64,000 nucleotides of DNA from Microlunatus phosphovorus NM-1 (GCF_000270245.1 NC_015635.1:5394001-5458000); one strand, 5' to 3'; counted from the stretch's first letter, positions 44,321-53,738 are shown. Notes: generated by a model from the sequence alone, not told the origin. Numbers and translations: made by a program.

Positions 44321-44633
44321 CCAATGCTGCGACTCACGAATCCTCAGGGAACCCGCGGAACCGCCCGGTAAGCGTACCGATGTGCGGCGAACGGAGCAAA
44401 AGCAGCCGCCCTGCGATCAGTGGGCCGCAGTCCGACCAACTCCGTACGAACTCCGAGTGACCCGACTGTGAACCTCTACCAACGCTTCAGATGGCGCGGA
44501 CTTCCTAGTCACACGTACAGTGGTTGCCGCGATCCATACCAGAAGGCAGCCGGACTCCGGCCAAGCGACACTCGGGAGGAGCGAAAAAGCCGATCCGGTC
44601 TGGGGCGGTGCGGAGAAGTGAAAGGGATGGTCG
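44321..44633. other. 313-base intergenic region upstream of the LCP gene
   Basis: This stretch holds the promoter regions of tRNA-Ser(GCT) (leftward) and the LCP gene (rightward). A 73-aa ORF (44420-44641) runs through it but has poor codon bias and overlaps the LCP start, so I do not call it. cgggaggagcg (44571-44581) is purine-rich, but no start with usable spacing gives a long frame. I looked for a riboswitch-like fold and could not support one. Confidence 0.4.
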
Positions 44634-46205
44634 ATGGCTGACGAGGACCGTAGCGCAGCGGAAACTACCGCCGTCGGGACCAATCAGGCACCTCCCCAAC
44701 CCGCGTCCGACCCGCACTTCCGACGCACGATGGGCTTCACCGTGGCAGGGACGATCATCCCTGGTCTCGGACTGCTCGCGGCCAGGCGACGCATCGCCGG
44801 TGGCATCGTGCTTGCGGTCTTCCTCGGCGTGATCGTGGTCGTCGCCGGCTGGGCGATCTCCGATCCGCAGGGACTCGCCGCCCTGGCAGTTCGGCCGTCG
44901 ATCCTCAACGCTCTGGCCGTCATCCTGGTCGTCACGGCAGTCATCTGGGTCGGGATCGTGATCGCCACACACCTTGCCCTGCGCACCACGCCGAGCAAGC
45001 CGCAACGCATCGCCGGGGGCATCCTGGTCGGTGTGCTGGCCTTCGCAGTGGCTGCTCCGATGGCGGTCGCGGCTCGCTACAGCTATGACTCCGCCAGCTT
45101 GATGTCCACCTTGTTCAAGAGCGACAAGGAGACCAAGTCCGCGACCAAGCCGAGCGCCTGGGAGAAGCCGTCCGATCAGCCCTCCGCCGATCCGTGGGCC
45201 AAGAAGCCCCGGTTGAACATCTTGCTGCTCGGTGGTGACGCCGGAAAGGGACGCACCGGCACCCGGACCGACACCGTCATCGTCGCCAGCATCGACACCA
45301 AGACCGGCGACACCACCTTGATCAGCCTGCCGCGCAACACGGGCCGGATGCCGTTCCCGAAGAACTCCCCGTTGCATGAGCGCTGGCCGAACGGCTTCAC
45401 CGACGGCAACGGTGACAATGCCGAATACTTCCTCAACTCGATGTACGACAACGTGCCGCAGCAGGTCCCGCACGACATTCTGGGCGAGACCGACAATCTC
45501 GGTGCCGATGTGATGAAGCTCTCCGTCGGGGAGGCCACCGGGCTGAAGATCGACTACTACGTGCTGATCAACCTGGCCGGCTTCGAGAAGATGATCAACG
45601 CGCTGGGCGGGATCACGGTCAACATCAACACCTATATCCCGATCGGCGGCAACACCGACCTCGGCATCCCGCCGGATGACTATCTGAAGCCCGGGCCGAA
45701 GCAGCACCTGAAGGGCCGGGAGGCGCTCTGGTATGCCCGTGGCCGCTACGGATCCGACGATTTCGCCCGGATGGACCGGCAGCGCTGTGTCATCAACGCG
45801 ATCATCAAGCAGGCCAATCCAGCGAACATGCTGGCTCGCTACGAGGAGATCGCCAAGGCCGGCAAGCAGATCGTGAAGACCGATATCCCCCAGGAAGTGC
45901 TGCCGCTGATGGTGGATCTGTCGTTGCGGGTCAAGGACGGCAACGTCCGCAGCGTGGTCTTCAAGCACGGCGTCGACGGATTCTCCAGCCCGCACCCCGA
46001 CTTCGCGCTGATGCGCAAGCGGGTCAAGGACGCCCTCAGCGAGACGAAGAACGAGAAGCCGTCCTCGGGCTCGACCAAGAAGTCGACGAAGTCGCCGAAG
46101 CCGTCGACGAGTGGCGGATCGGGTAAGAGCCAGGCCAGTGAGGACATCGCCGACTCGTGCGCGTACCAGCCCTCGGTGGCCGCCACGGCACAACCCGCGC
46201 GGTAG
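44634..46205 (+). CDS. LytR-CpsA-Psr (LCP) family cell-wall ligase
   Basis: A 523-residue membrane enzyme that transfers lipid-linked glycopolymers to peptidoglycan. Instead of the usual single anchor, about four hydrophobic segments occupy residues 30-145. The LCP domain (~190-400) has LNILLLGGDAGKGRTGTRTD, the arginine-rich TLISLPRNT segment, and KGREALWYARGRYGSDDFAR with the conserved pyrophosphate-binding arginines. The C-terminus is a low-complexity Ser/Lys linker (SSGSTKKSTKSPKPSTSGGS) with no LytR_C domain. AAGGG precedes ATG 44634. Confidence 0.92.
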   Translation: MADEDRSAAETTAVGTNQAPPQPASDPHFRRTMGFTVAGTIIPGLGLLAARRRIAGGIVLAVFLGVIVVVAGWAISDPQGLAALAVRPSILNALAVILVVTAVIWVGIVIATHLALRTTPSKPQRIAGGILVGVLAFAVAAPMAVAARYSYDSASLMSTLFKSDKETKSATKPSAWEKPSDQPSADPWAKKPRLNILLLGGDAGKGRTGTRTDTVIVASIDTKTGDTTLISLPRNTGRMPFPKNSPLHERWPNGFTDGNGDNAEYFLNSMYDNVPQQVPHDILGETDNLGADVMKLSVGEATGLKIDYYVLINLAGFEKMINALGGITVNINTYIPIGGNTDLGIPPDDYLKPGPKQHLKGREALWYARGRYGSDDFARMDRQRCVINAIIKQANPANMLARYEEIAKAGKQIVKTDIPQEVLPLMVDLSLRVKDGNVRSVVFKHGVDGFSSPHPDFALMRKRVKDALSETKNEKPSSGSTKKSTKSPKPSTSGGSGKSQASEDIADSCAYQPSVAATAQPAR

Positions 46206-46219
46206 CTGGTGTCGTGTAG

Positions 46220-46693
46220 TCAGTCGATGCGATAGCCGCGGCTGGCGTCCAGTCGGGCGGCCAGCAAGGACCCCAGGGCCTGGAATCCCGGCTGACCGAT
46301 CTGACGCGGGTTCACGTACGCGACCATCGGCTTGCTGCCGTCGACCGGACTCACCACCAGTCGAGCACCCTTGACATTGATCTCGGCGATATCGCGCCAG
46401 TTGAACACCGTCCGCCGCCGGCCCGACGTGACGGTCAGCGTGTCCCGCTGGACCAGCAGGGTGGTCTGGAACATCCAGGTCAGTACCGTCGCGGCCAGCG
46501 CCAGCAGCAGCGCGAGCAGTAGGACCGCGATGCCGACCACCCCGAGCACGAGGTGCCAGCCGGACTGCCAGCCGACGACCAGCACGGCACCGATGACCGA
46601 GCCGACGGCGGCGATCAGATAGGCACGGATCGGCGGTGTCGCCCGGAGTGCGAATCGCTGGCTGTCCTCCGGCCGCAGGGCTGGATTGCTCAC
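46220..46693 (-). CDS. Bacterial PH-domain membrane protein
   Basis: A 157-residue protein with two adjacent transmembrane helices (residues ~25-75) and a C-terminal bacterial PH-like domain (LLVQRDTLTVTSGRRRTVFNWRDIAEI through YVNPRQIGQPGFQALGSLLA). Function unknown. It converges on the LCP gene with 14 bases between the stops. It lies 61 bases downstream of tRNA-Ser(TGA). Confidence 0.78.
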   Translation of the reverse strand: MSNPALRPEDSQRFALRATPPIRAYLIAAVGSVIGAVLVVGWQSGWHLVLGVVGIAVLLLALLLALAATVLTWMFQTTLLVQRDTLTVTSGRRRTVFNWRDIAEINVKGARLVVSPVDGSKPMVAYVNPRQIGQPGFQALGSLLAARLDASRGYRID

Positions 46694-46754
46694 CTGATCG
46701 AATCCTTAAGGTCATCGGCCGGGAACCGGCGTGCGTCGTCTCGGGGGTGGAGGG

Positions 46755-46843
46755 CGGCGAGGGTGGGATTCGAACCCACGGAACGGTTTGTGCCGCTCGG
46801 CCGCTTTCAAGGCGGCTGCACTAGTCCACTATGCGACCTCGCC
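46755..46843 (-). tRNA. tRNA-Ser (anticodon TGA)
   Basis: Minus strand; acceptor arms GGCGAGG / CCTCGCC, anticodon stem GCCGC/GCGGC with loop CTTGAAA (anticodon TGA), type II variable arm, T arm GTGGGTTCGAATCCCAC. CCA is not encoded (CCC follows). Third tRNA-Ser in this window. Confidence 0.95.
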
Positions 46844-46877
46844 CACGTCGCGGGACATCCTAGCGTGACCCGCCTCT

Positions 46878-46953
46878 CCCACTTCGCACCATTTGATGCG
46901 ACTGCGCACAGGGTACGCCCGGTGCGCAGTCGCACTACCTGGTGCGAAGTGGG
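46878..46953. promoter_or_regulatory. 76-base two-part perfect palindrome upstream of quinone oxidoreductase
   Basis: Outer arms cccacttcgcacc (46878-46890) and ggtgcgaagtggg (46941-46953) and inner arms gcgactgcgcac (46898-46909) and gtgcgcagtcgc (46922-46933) are exact complements. They are separated by two 7-base internal loops and a 12-base apical loop. It ends 31 bases before ATG 46985. It could be a double operator or a transcript hairpin; the tRNA-Ser(TGA) promoter must lie in or near it too. Confidence 0.75.
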
Positions 46954-46984
46954 GATCGGGGGTCCGTATGCAAGGTTGGCAGGC

Positions 46985-47989
46985 ATGCTGGTGGTCGTCG
47001 CTCCCGAGCCGGGTGGTCCCGAACAGTTGCAGGTGGCCGAGCGGCCGGTCCCGGAGCCCGGACCGGGCGAGGTGCTGGTCCGGGTGGTCGCCGCGGGCGT
47101 GAACCGGGCCGACCTACTGCAACGCCAGGGGCACTACCCGCCACCTCGCGGAGCGAGCGAGGTCCTCGGGCTGGAGTGCGCCGGGTACGTGGCTGGTCTC
47201 GGCCACGCGAGTGTCAGCAGTCCGGCGGAGCAGCCGTCCAGTTGGCGGATCGGCGACCCTTGCCTGGCCTTGCTGGCCGGGGGTGGCTACGCCCAGTTCG
47301 TCAGCGTGCCCGCCGGCCAACTGCTGACGGTTCCGGAGGGCGTCGACCTGGTGACCGCGACCGGGCTGGTCGAGGTGGCCGCGACGGTGGTGTCCAATTT
47401 CGATGCCGCGGCCGTGCGGCCAGGCGAGGTCGTCTTGATCCACGGCGGGGCGGGCGGGATCGGCTCGATGGCGATCCAGTACGCCAAGGCGCTCGGCGCG
47501 GTGGTCGCGGCCACTGCCGGCTCGCCGGGCAAGCTCGACTACTGCCGCTCGATCGGTGCCGACCTGGCGGTCTCCTATCGTGACGACTGGGTCGGCGCGG
47601 TACGCGATCTCTCCCATGGTCGCGGCGCCGACGTGATCTTGGATGTGATCGGCGCCAAGTATCTGGAGCAGCATGTCCGGTTGCTCGCCACCGGCGGTCG
47701 GCTGGTGGTCATCGGGTTGCAGGGCGGCACCAAGGCCACGCTGGATCTGGGTCGGCTGCTCGGGATCCGCGGGTCCGTGCTGGCGACCACGTTGCGTTCC
47801 AGGCCTATCGACCAGAAGGCCGCCATCTGCCGTCGCGTCGAGGAAGTCATCTGGCCGCTGGTGGCCGAGGGCGCGATCGTCTCAGCCCCGCAGACTCGAT
47901 TCACCCTGCAGCAGGTCGTCGAAGCCCACCGGCACCTGGAATCCGGCGACAACCTGGGCAAAGTGGTTCTCACGATCGACACCGCATGA
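46985..47989 (+). CDS. NAD(P)H-quinone oxidoreductase (PIG3-type MDR)
   Basis: A 334-residue medium-chain reductase without catalytic zinc ligands, of the quinone oxidoreductase/PIG3 type. It has AAGVNRADLLQRQGHYPPP at the N-terminus, the cofactor motif LIHGGAGGIGSMAIQYAKALG, and GGRLVVIGLQGG with DLGRLLGIRGSVLATTLRSRP, which is typical of PIG3 proteins. It probably reduces quinones or enals. ATG 46985. The stop overlaps the next start (ATGA), so it leads a two-gene operon under the large palindrome. Confidence 0.9.
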   Translation: MLVVVAPEPGGPEQLQVAERPVPEPGPGEVLVRVVAAGVNRADLLQRQGHYPPPRGASEVLGLECAGYVAGLGHASVSSPAEQPSSWRIGDPCLALLAGGGYAQFVSVPAGQLLTVPEGVDLVTATGLVEVAATVVSNFDAAAVRPGEVVLIHGGAGGIGSMAIQYAKALGAVVAATAGSPGKLDYCRSIGADLAVSYRDDWVGAVRDLSHGRGADVILDVIGAKYLEQHVRLLATGGRLVVIGLQGGTKATLDLGRLLGIRGSVLATTLRSRPIDQKAAICRRVEEVIWPLVAEGAIVSAPQTRFTLQQVVEAHRHLESGDNLGKVVLTIDTA

Positions 47990-49155
47990 CCGGAATGGTC
48001 CAAGTCGGCGTTGTGGGCTTCGGGGTGCGGGCCTCGCTGGCCTCAGTCGTGCAAGCCAGCGGTCTCGGCGAGGTGACCGCAGTCTGGGATCCGAGCACAC
48101 GTGGCCGCTCCGACGCGCGACGCATGCTCGGCGCGGAGATTCGGCTCACCGACTCGCTGACCGAGTTGCTCGGTTCCGGAGTGGAGGCGGTCCTGGTGCT
48201 CAGCCCCGACTACACCCACCATGACGTGGCCGTCGCTGCGCTGCACGCCGGCATCCCGGTGTTCTGCGAGAAGCCGCTGGCCACCAGCGTCGCCGACTGC
48301 GACGACCTGCTTGCGGTGGCGTATGCAACGCGCACTCGGCTGTATGTCGGGCACAACATGCGGCACATGCCCGTCATCCACCTGCTTCGCGGAGTGATCG
48401 CCTCCGGTCGGATCGGCGCTGTCCGCTCCATCTGGTGTCGACACTTCGTCGGCCACGGCGGGGACTACTACTTCAAGGACTGGCACGCCGAGCGGAGCCA
48501 TTCCACCGGCCTGCTGCTGCAGAAGGGCGCTCACGATCTCGACGTCATCCACTGGCTGGCGGGCGGCTACACACGGCGTACGTCGGCGATGGGTCAGCTG
48601 GCCGTGTACGGATCACTCACCGCCCGGCGCGACCAGGGAGAGGCGCGGATGACCGACTGGCACGACCCGACCGGCTGGCCCCCGGCCTCCTTGACCGACC
48701 TCAACCCGGTGGTCGATGTCGAGGATCTGTCGCTGATGCTGATGGAGCTCGACAACGGTGTGCTGGCCTCGTATCAGCAGTGTCACTTCACCCCGGACTA
48801 CTGGCGCAGCTACACCGTCATCGGTGACGCCGGGCGGATCGAGAACTTCGGTGACGGTCCGGGTGGTCGCGTGGCGATCTGGGATCGGCGGCATCCCAGC
48901 TGGGCTCCGCCCGACGAGGAGATCCCCATCACCGGCACCCAGGACGGCCACGGCGGTGCGGACGAGCTGATGGTGGCCGAGTTCCTGCGATTCGTCCGTA
49001 CCGGTGAGCCCACCCAGACCTCGCCCGTCGCGGCCCGGCAGGCCGTGGCGGCCGGAGCCACGGCCACCGAGTCGCTTCGGGGCGACGGGTCTGCCCTGCA
49101 GGTGCCCGAACTCGATCCGGCCTTGCGGTCCTACTTCGACGCCGGCCAGGTCTAG
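47986..49155 (+). CDS. Gfo/Idh/MocA family oxidoreductase
   Basis: A 389-residue NAD(P)-dependent sugar/inositol-type dehydrogenase. The Rossmann domain has VGVVGFGVRASLA, and the catalytic lysine motif is FCEKPLATS. The C-terminal alpha/beta domain contains KGAHDLDVIHWLAGG. Substrate unknown. Coupled by ATGA to the quinone oxidoreductase; it converges on the ABC transporter genes with only a 4-base overlap of their ends (49152-49155). Confidence 0.9.
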   Translation: MTGMVQVGVVGFGVRASLASVVQASGLGEVTAVWDPSTRGRSDARRMLGAEIRLTDSLTELLGSGVEAVLVLSPDYTHHDVAVAALHAGIPVFCEKPLATSVADCDDLLAVAYATRTRLYVGHNMRHMPVIHLLRGVIASGRIGAVRSIWCRHFVGHGGDYYFKDWHAERSHSTGLLLQKGAHDLDVIHWLAGGYTRRTSAMGQLAVYGSLTARRDQGEARMTDWHDPTGWPPASLTDLNPVVDVEDLSLMLMELDNGVLASYQQCHFTPDYWRSYTVIGDAGRIENFGDGPGGRVAIWDRRHPSWAPPDEEIPITGTQDGHGGADELMVAEFLRFVRTGEPTQTSPVAARQAVAAGATATESLRGDGSALQVPELDPALRSYFDAGQV

Positions 49156-51086
49156 CTGGTCCAAGCCCGCCAGAGGGCCGCGTACTCCCCGTCGGCGGCG
49201 ACCAGCTCCTCATGGCTGCCGAGCTCGGCGACCTGCCCGTCGATCACGACCGCGATCCGGTCCGCATCGTGCGCCGTGTGCAGCCGGTGGGCGATCGCGA
49301 CGACTGTCCGTCCGTCCAGCAGCGAGGCCATCGACCCCTCGAGGTGCCGCGCCGTCCGCGGGTCGATCAGCGACGTCGCCTCGTCCAGCACCAGCGTGTG
49401 TGGGTCCGCCACCACCAGCCGGGCCAGGGCGACCTGCTGCGCCTGCGCCGGAGTGAGTGTCAGGTGCCCGGCGCCGATCATGGTACGCAGCCGCTGCGGC
49501 AGCTTGTCGACCCATTCGGCGCCCTCGACCGCCCGCAACGCCTCCCACACCCGATCGTCGGAGGAGTCCTCCCGAGCCAGCACGATGTTGTCCCGGATGG
49601 TTCCGGTGAACACGTGATGCTCCTGGGTCACCAGAGCCACCTCGGTACGCAACTGGTCCAGCGGCAGCGACACCAGATCGACCCCACCGACGGTGGCCCG
49701 ACCGGATCCTGGCGGGTTGATGCCGGACAGCAGCCGACCCAAGGTCGACTTGCCCGATCCGCTCGGTCCGACAATCGCCAGCCGCTCGCCCGGGGTCAGC
49801 TCCAACGAAACCCCGTGCAACACCTCCTGGCCCTCCCGGTAGGAGAACCACAGATCGTGTCCAGCCAGCTGAGTCCCGGCCGGCTGCTCGTCACCGGCAA
49901 CCCGGTCCTGCGGCACCTCAGCGATGCCGAGCAACCGGGTCGTCGAGGCCACCCCGACCTGCAGTCGGTCCAGGTTGCGGATCAGTCGATCCAGCGGCTC
50001 GATCAGCGCCTGCAGATACAGCGTGGCGGCGGTGATCTGCCCCAAGGTCAGGCTGTGATTGGCGTAACCGATCCCGCCGATCACCATCACCATCACCAGA
50101 GGCGTGTCGTAGGCCAACCCGATGAACGCGAACAAGATGTTGCGCAGCGACATGGTGTAGCGCTCGGCCTGCGCCGACACCGCGATGTCCTCGTCACCGA
50201 TCGCGATCCGCTCCCGCTGCAGCCCGAAGGCCTCGACGGTCCGCGCTCCCTCGACCGTCTCGGTCAAGGTGGTGTTGATCGTGGAATAGGTCGAACCCTC
50301 GGTGATGTAGCCCTTCGGCGCACGGGCCAGATAACGCCGGACGCTGACCACCAGCAGCGGCGCGACGACCAGCAACGGCAGGGTCAAGACCACCGAGTTG
50401 AGCAGCATCGCCACCAGCGTCAGCGCAGCGGTCACCGCCGCGATGACTGCCTCCGGCAGCCCATACCGAACGCTCTCGCTCATGGTCGAGACATCCCGGG
50501 TGACCCGAGTGACCAGGTCACCCGAGCTCGCGCTCTCCACCTTGCCCAGCGGCAGCCGCAGCACCGTACGAACGATCCGTTCCCGGGCGCTCGCAAGCAC
50601 GTCCTGACTGAACACCGTCGAGGCCAGCAGTGCGCCGAACGTGAGCAGGGCTTGCAGCACCACGACCGCACCGACAGCCAGACCGAGGTAGGTCAGCTGT
50701 GAGGCCACCGTGCCCGGTGCCGCCGCCCGGTCCACCAGGTTGCCGAGGATCCGGGGCACGATCAGCCCCGCGATCGCCGCCAGGGCATGCAGCGCCAGCA
50801 GCACCACGACCATCCACCGCCGGCGGGCCAGCAGCTCGGTCAAGAAGGTCACCACGGCCGGCATGCTCGCCACCGGCAGACCGCGTTCCGGGTTCCGCGA
50901 CCGCGCAAAGGTGTCGCGCGCTCGTTGCTCCCGCTCCAGGTGGCGGGAGTGCCACAGCCGAAGCCGCTCTCGGCCCGAGGCGCTGGCCGGGGGCGGCGGC
51001 AGCAAGGTGGCAGGCACCCGAGGCTCGGCAGGCCCGGTACGCCAGGTCTCGGCCGACCCGGTCAGCCGTGTCACGACCTCAGTCAT
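49152..51086 (-). CDS. ABC exporter half, canonical Walker A/B but degenerate signature
   Basis: A 644-residue fused membrane-ATPase protein with six transmembrane helices (~residues 80-380). The ATPase has Walker A GPSGSGKST, Q-loop VTQEHH, Walker B with catalytic glutamate LVLDEATS, and H-loop AHRLHTA. The LSGGQ signature is replaced by LTPAQAQQ. It pairs with the product of the upstream gene, whose defects are complementary. The ATG overlaps the upstream stop (ATGA). Substrate unknown; heterodimers of this kind export drugs or lipids. Confidence 0.92.
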   Translation of the reverse strand: MTEVVTRLTGSAETWRTGPAEPRVPATLLPPPPASASGRERLRLWHSRHLEREQRARDTFARSRNPERGLPVASMPAVVTFLTELLARRRWMVVVLLALHALAAIAGLIVPRILGNLVDRAAAPGTVASQLTYLGLAVGAVVVLQALLTFGALLASTVFSQDVLASARERIVRTVLRLPLGKVESASSGDLVTRVTRDVSTMSESVRYGLPEAVIAAVTAALTLVAMLLNSVVLTLPLLVVAPLLVVSVRRYLARAPKGYITEGSTYSTINTTLTETVEGARTVEAFGLQRERIAIGDEDIAVSAQAERYTMSLRNILFAFIGLAYDTPLVMVMVIGGIGYANHSLTLGQITAATLYLQALIEPLDRLIRNLDRLQVGVASTTRLLGIAEVPQDRVAGDEQPAGTQLAGHDLWFSYREGQEVLHGVSLELTPGERLAIVGPSGSGKSTLGRLLSGINPPGSGRATVGGVDLVSLPLDQLRTEVALVTQEHHVFTGTIRDNIVLAREDSSDDRVWEALRAVEGAEWVDKLPQRLRTMIGAGHLTLTPAQAQQVALARLVVADPHTLVLDEATSLIDPRTARHLEGSMASLLDGRTVVAIAHRLHTAHDADRIAVVIDGQVAELGSHEELVAADGEYAALWRAWTS

Positions 51087-53032
51087 GATCGGCTCCCCTC
51101 ATCCTCGAATTTCCCCTCGTCCTCGTCCAGCGACCGCACGACGACTCGGCGGTAGCCGGCACTGCGTGCCAGCAGTTCGTCGTGGGTGCCCACGTCGACG
51201 ACCTTGCCTGCCTCCAGATAGGCGACCTGGTCGGCGTGATGCAGCAGCAGCGGCGACACCGTCATCGCGACCGTGGTCCGTCCCCGCCGATGCTCGGCGA
51301 GCCGCGCGGCGATCGCGGCCTCGGTATGCGCATCCACCGCCGAGGTCGGCTCGACCAGCACCAGGATCTCGGGATCGGCGGCCAGCGCCCTGGCCAGCAC
51401 CAGTCGCTGCCGCTGCCCACCGGACAGCCCCCGGCCGCGCTCGTCGATCTGGCCCTGCCAACCGGCCGGCATCAGCTGGAACACGTCCTCGGCAGCCGCG
51501 GTCAGCAACGCCCGCTCTGCTTCCTCCCGGGTCAGCCGGCCGGCGGGGTCGACGGTGTCCTGCAACGTGCCGGCGAACACCACAGCGGCGGTGTGGCTCA
51601 CCAGGATCCGATCGCGTACGTCCGCGATCGGCACGTCCGCCAGGTCCACCGAGCCCAGGGTGACGCCCCACCGCCGGGCAGCCAGCGCCGCGTCCCTGGC
51701 CTTCAACTCGGCCCGCTGCTGGGCCTTCCGCTGGCGAGCACGCCGAGCGGCTCGGCCGCTCAGCCCGTCCTCGACGTCGAGTCCCACCGGATCGTGATCG
51801 CTGGGCAGATAGCGACCCAACCGGTCAGCCAGCGCCGCCGAGTCCTCCGGCGTGCCCGACACCACGATGGTGAAGCGACCATGACCTGCCACGAATCCCG
51901 ACTCGAGATCATGCAGATCGGCTCCGTGCGGCAGCGTCAACGGCTGCTCCGGTTGTTGCCACGGCGGCTGCTGCTCCATCACCGCGACCGTCTTGCGCGC
52001 GGCGACCAGAGCCCGGACCCACTTCTGGGCGAGCTCGAAGAAGGTCTGGATGGGCCAGACCATGAAGACCGCGTACCCGAAGAAGCTGACCAGCTGACCC
52101 ACCTGCAACTCGCCGGCAGCGACTTCCCGCGCACCGAGCACGGTCAAGGTCACCAAGAACATGCCGGAGAACAGCACGCTTGCGGCGTCCACCGCTGCCT
52201 GCCAGCGTCCGGCGGAGACCGCGGCCTGCCGGGTGAGCTGCGACTGGTCGGCGTAGTTGCCCGCGAAGGTCTGCTCGCCACCGATGCCGCGCAGGATCCG
52301 CAGCCCCGCGACGATATCGGTCGCCAGCGAGGTGAGATCGGACAACCGGGTGCGCTCCCGTTCCTGGCGACGCTCCAACGGCTTCAGCAACGGCATGGCC
52401 AAGATGACCAGCAGCGGGGCGGTCAGCAGCACCACCACGCCCAACTCGAACGAGGTGTGCAGGACAATGCCCGCGATGACCAGGTACGCCAGCAGCGCGC
52501 CGACGGCTCGGGTCAGCACCTCAGTGAGGGCACCCATCTGGTCGGAGTCCCCGCTGGCGACGCTCAGCACCTCACCGGTCGGCACCCGCTGCGGCAACAC
52601 ATGGCCCAGCTGAGTGGTCTTGCGGGTGATGAGCTTCATCGAGCCGTACATCGCGATCAGCCAGGAGCGCACCACGACCGTGTGGCCGAGGACGCCGGCC
52701 GTCACGCCGACCAGCGCGAGACCGAGCAGGCCCGCTGCGTACCTCCAGACCGCTGAGCTGTCACCGCCGAGCAGGCCCTGGTCGATGATCTGGCCCACCA
52801 GATAGGGCCCGACGGCCCCCGGGAACCACTGCAGCATCGCGAGCAGGCTGAGCACGACCAGCACCGGCCATTGCTGTCGCAGCAGCCACCAGAGGTAGCG
52901 CGCGGGCGAGGAGGTGTCTGGCTCGGCGAAGGACCACCGGCGCGCGGAACGCCCGCCGCGGCCGGTGACGATGGTCGATTCGCTGGCCACGACGGTGCTG
53001 AACTCCGGAACATCCGGCGGGAAGTCGCGCAT
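51083..53032 (-). CDS. ABC exporter half, canonical signature but degenerate Walker A/B
   Basis: A 649-residue fused membrane-ATPase protein. The P-loop is replaced by VVSGTPEDSAALADRL, the Q-loop glutamine by histidine (LVSHT), the Walker B aspartate by valine (LVLVEPTSAVD), and the H-loop histidine is missing (MTVSPLL). LSGGQRQRLVLARAL is intact. An arginine/alanine-rich insert (RAARRARQRKAQQRAEL) occupies the lost P-loop helix region. I chose ATG 53032 (MRDFPPDVPEF); longer starts would run into the divergent bpa promoter. First gene of the exporter operon. Confidence 0.9.
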   Translation of the reverse strand: MRDFPPDVPEFSTVVASESTIVTGRGGRSARRWSFAEPDTSSPARYLWWLLRQQWPVLVVLSLLAMLQWFPGAVGPYLVGQIIDQGLLGGDSSAVWRYAAGLLGLALVGVTAGVLGHTVVVRSWLIAMYGSMKLITRKTTQLGHVLPQRVPTGEVLSVASGDSDQMGALTEVLTRAVGALLAYLVIAGIVLHTSFELGVVVLLTAPLLVILAMPLLKPLERRQERERTRLSDLTSLATDIVAGLRILRGIGGEQTFAGNYADQSQLTRQAAVSAGRWQAAVDAASVLFSGMFLVTLTVLGAREVAAGELQVGQLVSFFGYAVFMVWPIQTFFELAQKWVRALVAARKTVAVMEQQPPWQQPEQPLTLPHGADLHDLESGFVAGHGRFTIVVSGTPEDSAALADRLGRYLPSDHDPVGLDVEDGLSGRAARRARQRKAQQRAELKARDAALAARRWGVTLGSVDLADVPIADVRDRILVSHTAAVVFAGTLQDTVDPAGRLTREEAERALLTAAAEDVFQLMPAGWQGQIDERGRGLSGGQRQRLVLARALAADPEILVLVEPTSAVDAHTEAAIAARLAEHRRGRTTVAMTVSPLLLHHADQVAYLEAGKVVDVGTHDELLARSAGYRRVVVRSLDEDEGKFEDEGSRS

Positions 53033-53165
53033 AACCAGACCACCGTATGTGGCAGCACCGACAGCCCACCAGCGAGTTTTCGCCGCCACGGCTGAGCGGA
53101 TCAGCCGAGGCGGGCGAGACCGGCTGCGCCGAGGTGTGTCGGTGGCGCTACCTATGATCGCGACC

Positions 53166-53738
53166 ATGAGTGAACAGCCCGAGGAGCCGAGCACCCGCGG
53201 GATCGCAGGCACGACCGACGACGGCCGTGTCTATGTGGTCACACCGACCTCGATGGCCGTCGAGGGCCCACCGCCGGTGGAGGTCGAGGATGCGGGGCAG
53301 GACCAGAAGTCCGTCACCGAGATGGTGGCGCAGCCGGACAAGGTGATGCGGATCGGGAACATGATCCGGCAGCTGCTGGAGGAGGTGAAGTCGGCGCCAC
53401 TGGACGAAGCCAGCCGACAACGACTACGCGACATCCACTCCGCCTCGATCGCCGAACTCAAGCAAGGTCTGGCCCCGGAGCTGGTCGCCGAGCTGGAACG
53501 CATCAGTCTGCCGTTCGGCGAGGACGTCACCCCGACGGACGCGGAGCTGCGGATCGCCCAGGCCCAGTTGGTCGGCTGGCTGGAGGGTCTCTTCCACGGC
53601 ATCCAGACCGCGCTCTTCGCCCAGCAGATGGCTGCCCGCGCCCAGCTCGAGCAGATGCGACGCGCTCTGCCGATGGGTCAGGCGCATCCGGGTCCGGACG
53701 CCGCTCCACCGCCCGGCGCTGGTGGCATGTACCTGTAG
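53166..53738 (+). CDS. bpa: Bacterial proteasome activator Bpa
   Basis: A 190-residue ring-forming activator (DUF2587) that opens the actinobacterial 20S proteasome without ATP. The four-helix core is highly typical: KVMRIGNMIRQLLEEVKSAP, LDEASRQRLRDIH, then AELRIAQAQLVGWLEGLFHG. The C-terminus GGMYL is a HbYX-type tail (M-Y-L) that docks into the proteasome alpha ring. This implies a proteasome elsewhere in the genome; prcBA, mpa and pup are not in the window. Divergent from the ABC exporter operon. Confidence 0.95.
   Translation: MSEQPEEPSTRGIAGTTDDGRVYVVTPTSMAVEGPPPVEVEDAGQDQKSVTEMVAQPDKVMRIGNMIRQLLEEVKSAPLDEASRQRLRDIHSASIAELKQGLAPELVAELERISLPFGEDVTPTDAELRIAQAQLVGWLEGLFHGIQTALFAQQMAARAQLEQMRRALPMGQAHPGPDAAPPPGAGGMYL

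Noticed and set aside
44420-44641. 73-aa ORF and possible riboswitch upstream of the LCP gene
   Set aside because: Weak codon bias, overlaps the LCP start in another frame, and no conserved riboswitch motif could be placed.
7990-46843. Genomic island integrated at a tRNA gene
   Set aside because: No integrase, no duplicated tRNA 3' end as an attachment repeat, and codon use of neighbours is uniform.
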